This document shows, piece by piece, positions 61,807 to 64,000 of a DNA stretch of 64,000 bases (its first letter is position 1; the number at the start of each line of letters is the position of its first letter). The notes beneath the pieces are model-generated. The model did not search any database and was not told where the DNA came from. It saw nothing but the letters and a program-made list of their open reading frames with translations. The stretch is from positions 1 through 64,000 of the forward strand of contig NZ_JANUCT010000005.1 of the NCBI RefSeq assembly GCF_024808875.1, read 5' to 3'. Both the position numbers and the translations under genes were made by a program. The DNA comes from Methylohalomonas lacus. GTDB taxonomy: Bacteria > Pseudomonadota > Gammaproteobacteria > Methylohalomonadales > Methylohalomonadaceae.

Positions 61807-62124
61807 TTTTCCGAATGACGCGGGCAGCATTAGCCGCTGTGCCTTTCCTGTAACCCACTCAAATCTACCTCGTTCTTGGTAGCTTGCGGCCGTGCAGGGC
61901 CCTGATCCTGGCGTCCAAATTGCTGGCGTTTGCTATCCCGCCAGTGCCTATATCTGTATAATGCTGTACTGCAACGGCATGCACTGTTGCACCGAAACAG
62001 AGCAGGCCGGACTGCACGATGGATATCACCGAACTCGTATTCGTCCCATGGGCAGGACCGGTCGGAATAATAATCCGATAGACTGGCAGCGCGTCGACGC
62101 TGAGCTGTGAGCATTTAAGCGCCA
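61807..62124. other. Leader region of the nuo operon
   Basis: No convincing gene. CTGGCG (61923-61928) and CGCCAG (61939-61944) form an inverted repeat just before a consensus -10 box. From 61963 to 62124 there is a leader of about 160 nt with no clear structure. Confidence 0.4.
61957..61962 (+). promoter_or_regulatory. Candidate -10 element of the nuo operon promoter
   Basis: A perfect TATAAT preceded by TCTG. No good -35 hexamer lies 16-18 nt upstream, so a factor or extended contacts would be needed. The adjacent inverted repeat at 61923-61944 could be the operator of an activator. Confidence 0.4.
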
Positions 62125-62481
62125 ATGTTAAGTAATTATCTGCCCATCCTGATTTTCCTGATCATCGGTTTGTTGATGGGCGTGGTTATGCTGGCGCTGG
62201 GCTTCATTCTCAGTCCGCGCCGTCCCGATGCCGAGAAGCAGTCGCCGTATGAGTGCGGTTTCGAGGCGTTCGAGGATGCGCGCATGCAATTCGACGTGCG
62301 TTATTACCTGGTCGCGATCCTTTTTATCATTTTCGATCTGGAAATCGCGTTCCTGTTTCCCTGGGGCGTGGTGCTGGATCAGATCGGCTGGGCCGGTTTC
62401 TGGGCCATGATGGTGTTTCTCGGCCTGCTGACCGTCGGCTTTGTTTATGAATGGAAGAAGGGGGCACTCGAATGGGAGTAG
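62125..62481 (+). CDS. nuoA: NADH-quinone oxidoreductase subunit A
   Basis: 118-residue membrane subunit of respiratory complex I with three helices. Signature '[50 protein letters not shown]' including the ECG motif. First gene of the nuo operon. It overlaps nuoB by 10 bases. Start ATG at 62125. Confidence 0.96.
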   Translation: MLSNYLPILIFLIIGLLMGVVMLALGFILSPRRPDAEKQSPYECGFEAFEDARMQFDVRYYLVAILFIIFDLEIAFLFPWGVVLDQIGWAGFWAMMVFLGLLTVGFVYEWKKGALEWE

Positions 62482-62981
62482 CCGCTGAGAGAATGAATAC
62501 CGGCCAGATCCACGAACAGGTGCACGAACACGGCATCGTTACCACTACCGTGGACAACCTGGTCAACTGGGCACGCACGGGGTCGCTTTGGCCGATGACC
62601 TTCGGTCTGGCTTGCTGCGCGGTGGAAATGATGCACGCCGGTGCCGCACGCTACGACATGGATCGCTTCGGTGTTATTTTCCGTCCCAGTCCGCGCCAGT
62701 CGGACGTCATGATCGTTGCCGGTACGCTGGTCAACAAGATGGCGCCGGCACTGCGCAAGGTCTATGACCAGATGTCCGAACCACGCTGGGTGATCTCGAT
62801 GGGGTCCTGTGCCAACGGCGGCGGTTACTATCACTATTCCTACTCCGTCACGCGTGGCTGTGATCGCATCGTGCCGGTAGACATCTACGTGCCGGGTTGC
62901 CCGCCGACTGCCGAGGCACTGCTGTTCGGTATTATGCAGCTGCAGAACAAGATCCGCCGCACCAATAGTATTGCCCGTTAA
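62472..62981 (+). CDS. nuoB: NADH-quinone oxidoreductase subunit B
   Basis: 169-residue peripheral subunit carrying the [4Fe-4S] cluster N2 next to the quinone site. Cluster ligands are the tandem pair Cys48-Cys49 in 'LACCAVEM', Cys113 in 'GSCANGGG' and Cys143 in '[11 protein letters not shown]'. The start at 62472 (MGVAAERM) lies inside nuoA, typical for the operon; a longer frame from 62451 is not supported. It is followed by nuoC after 16 nt. Confidence 0.96.
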   Translation: MGVAAERMNTGQIHEQVHEHGIVTTTVDNLVNWARTGSLWPMTFGLACCAVEMMHAGAARYDMDRFGVIFRPSPRQSDVMIVAGTLVNKMAPALRKVYDQMSEPRWVISMGSCANGGGYYHYSYSVTRGCDRIVPVDIYVPGCPPTAEALLFGIMQLQNKIRRTNSIAR

Positions 62982-62997
62982 GTCGCCACTGATTGCC

Positions 62998-63699
62998 ATG
63001 ACGACAGCCACCGAACAACTCGCCAGCCAACTGCAGGAGCGCTTCACGGATGCGCTCAGCACGGTCCGTATCGAGCGCCGTCAGGTTACGGTCGAACTGC
63101 CCGCAGCACGTTTGCTGGAAGTCTGCCGGGCCCTGCGCGACGAGGCAGCGTTTCACTTCGAACAGCTGATGGACGTCTGCGGCGTCGATTACCTGCACTA
63201 CGGCCAGGCCGATTGGGAAACCGAGGAGACGACGTCGACCGGTTTCAGCCGCGGTGTCAGCATCGGCGTGTACCAGGAATCCACGGACAAGCCGCAGCGC
63301 TTCGCGGTGGTTTACCACCTGCTGTCGTTGAAGCACAACCGGCGTCTGCGCCTGCGTTGCTATACCGAGGGCAATCCGCCGCGCATCGATTCGGTGGTGG
63401 ACGTCTGGAATTCCGCCAACTGGTTCGAACGCGAGGCGTTTGACCTGTTCGGCATCCTGTTCGACGGTCACCCGGATCTGCGCCGCATCCTGACCGACTA
63501 CGGTTTCGTCGGTCACCCGTTCCGCAAGGATTTCCCGCTGCACGGCAACGTCGAGGTGCGCTACGACCCGGACAAGGGCCGCGTCATCTACCAGCCGGTG
63601 ACGATCGAGAATCGCGTGCTGGTGCCGAAAGTCATCCGCCATGACAATCGTTACATGATTGGCGAGCCGCAAGTCGAGGATCCCAGGGTCAATGCCTGA
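62998..63699 (+). CDS. nuoC: NADH-quinone oxidoreductase subunit C
   Basis: 233-residue peripheral subunit of complex I (30 kDa family). Conserved '[46 protein letters not shown]' is the family signature. It is separate from nuoD, unlike the fused NuoCD of enterobacteria. The ATG at 62998 is chosen as the longer frame extends into the gap after nuoB without support. Its end overlaps the nuoD start by 8 bases. Confidence 0.95.
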   Translation: MTTATEQLASQLQERFTDALSTVRIERRQVTVELPAARLLEVCRALRDEAAFHFEQLMDVCGVDYLHYGQADWETEETTSTGFSRGVSIGVYQESTDKPQRFAVVYHLLSLKHNRRLRLRCYTEGNPPRIDSVVDVWNSANWFEREAFDLFGILFDGHPDLRRILTDYGFVGHPFRKDFPLHGNVEVRYDPDKGRVIYQPVTIENRVLVPKVIRHDNRYMIGEPQVEDPRVNA

Positions 63700-64000
63700 A
63701 ATCCGTAACATGACCATGAATTTCGGGCCGCAGCACCCGGCGGCGCACGGTGTGCTGCGTCTGGTGCTGGAAATGGACGGCGAGGTCATCGAGCGTGCCG
63801 ACCCGCACATCGGTCTGCTGCACCGGGCGACGGAAAAGCTGGCCGAGAGCAAGCCGTACAACCAGAGCATCGGTTACATGGACCGGCTCGACTACGTCTC
63901 GGAAATGGCCAACGAGCATGCCTACGTGCTGGCCATCGAGAGGCTGCTCGGCATTACGCCGCCGATCCGCGCCCAGTACATTCGCGTCATGTTCGACGAG
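63692..64000 (+). CDS. nuoD: NADH-quinone oxidoreductase subunit D (partial, runs off the window)
   Basis: The first 103 residues are visible. The N terminus '[26 protein letters not shown]' and '[16 protein letters not shown]' are diagnostic for the 49-kDa subunit that, with NuoB, forms the quinone-reduction site; 'PQHPAAHG' contains the conserved His near the quinone pocket. The ATG at 63692 overlaps nuoC. The remainder lies beyond the window. Confidence 0.95.
   Translation, partial: MPEIRNMTMNFGPQHPAAHGVLRLVLEMDGEVIERADPHIGLLHRATEKLAESKPYNQSIGYMDRLDYVSEMANEHAYVLAIERLLGITPPIRAQYIRVMFDE

Overview
The window reads as chromosomal DNA of a halophilic or halotolerant gammaproteobacterium. Gene content is gammaproteobacterial: aceE-aceF-lpdA, clpS-clpA, argA of the fused kinase/acetyltransferase-like type, dam, yciO-trpS-scpA-scpB-rluB and tpiA-secG-tRNA-Leu-nuoABCD. 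A glycine sarcosine methyltransferase plus sarcosine dimethylglycine methyltransferase pair points to de novo glycine betaine synthesis, a halophile trait. No genus can be fixed from the sequence alone.

Layout. 1-700: the end of an IS5-family element beside a short remnant of a second ybfF-like hydrolase gene. 0.7-8.7 kb: an MscS channel, ybfF, a Nudix hydrolase and the pyruvate dehydrogenase complex (aceE, aceF, lpdA), all but mscS on the minus strand. 8.9-12.2 kb: a DUF2061 gene behind a Fur-like site, a CPA1 K+/H+ antiporter and a CorA-type transporter. 12.2-16.4 kb: a tightly packed minus-strand operon of eight small or poorly known genes, six of them joined by overlaps or very short gaps. 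16.5-21.5 kb: an FmdB-like protein, an Mpo1-like protein, an EAL phosphodiesterase, a lipid methyltransferase/flavin oxidoreductase pair resembling the 10-methyl fatty acid system, and an anchored protein of unknown function. 21.7-27 kb: two tandem TonB-dependent receptors that share structured 5' and 3' untranslated elements. 27-38.8 kb: small membrane proteins, pgpA, a lytic transglycosylase, a ZIP-like transporter, ilvD, argE-argA, a PagL-like protein and clpS-clpA. 38.9-41.5 kb: a LysR regulator divergent from isocitrate lyase. 41.5-48.1 kb: an HME-RND (czc-like) metal efflux operon with a His-rich leader protein and a DUF3147 membrane protein. 48.4-52.3 kb: a VKOR-thioredoxin fusion, the betaine methyltransferases, an AT-rich spacer and a cold shock gene. 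52.4-64 kb: dapE, dam, bolA, yciI, yciB, yciO, trpS, scpAB, rluB, tpiA, secG, tRNA-Leu(GAG) and the start of the nuo operon.

The least explained signals are non-coding. The two TonB receptor genes carry a hairpin exactly 18 nt before each start codon, with diverged stem sequence but preserved pairing. They also carry a nearly identical three-hairpin 3' untranslated region ending in a terminator, and a 149-bp tract that looks gene-converted. Arrays of a GTGAYTR-like heptamer, and one of CGTATCT, sit between genes, often as inverted pairs, and supply the stop codons of aceE and lpdA. A 24-nt copy of the tRNA-Leu 3' end lies about 120 nt downstream of the tRNA.
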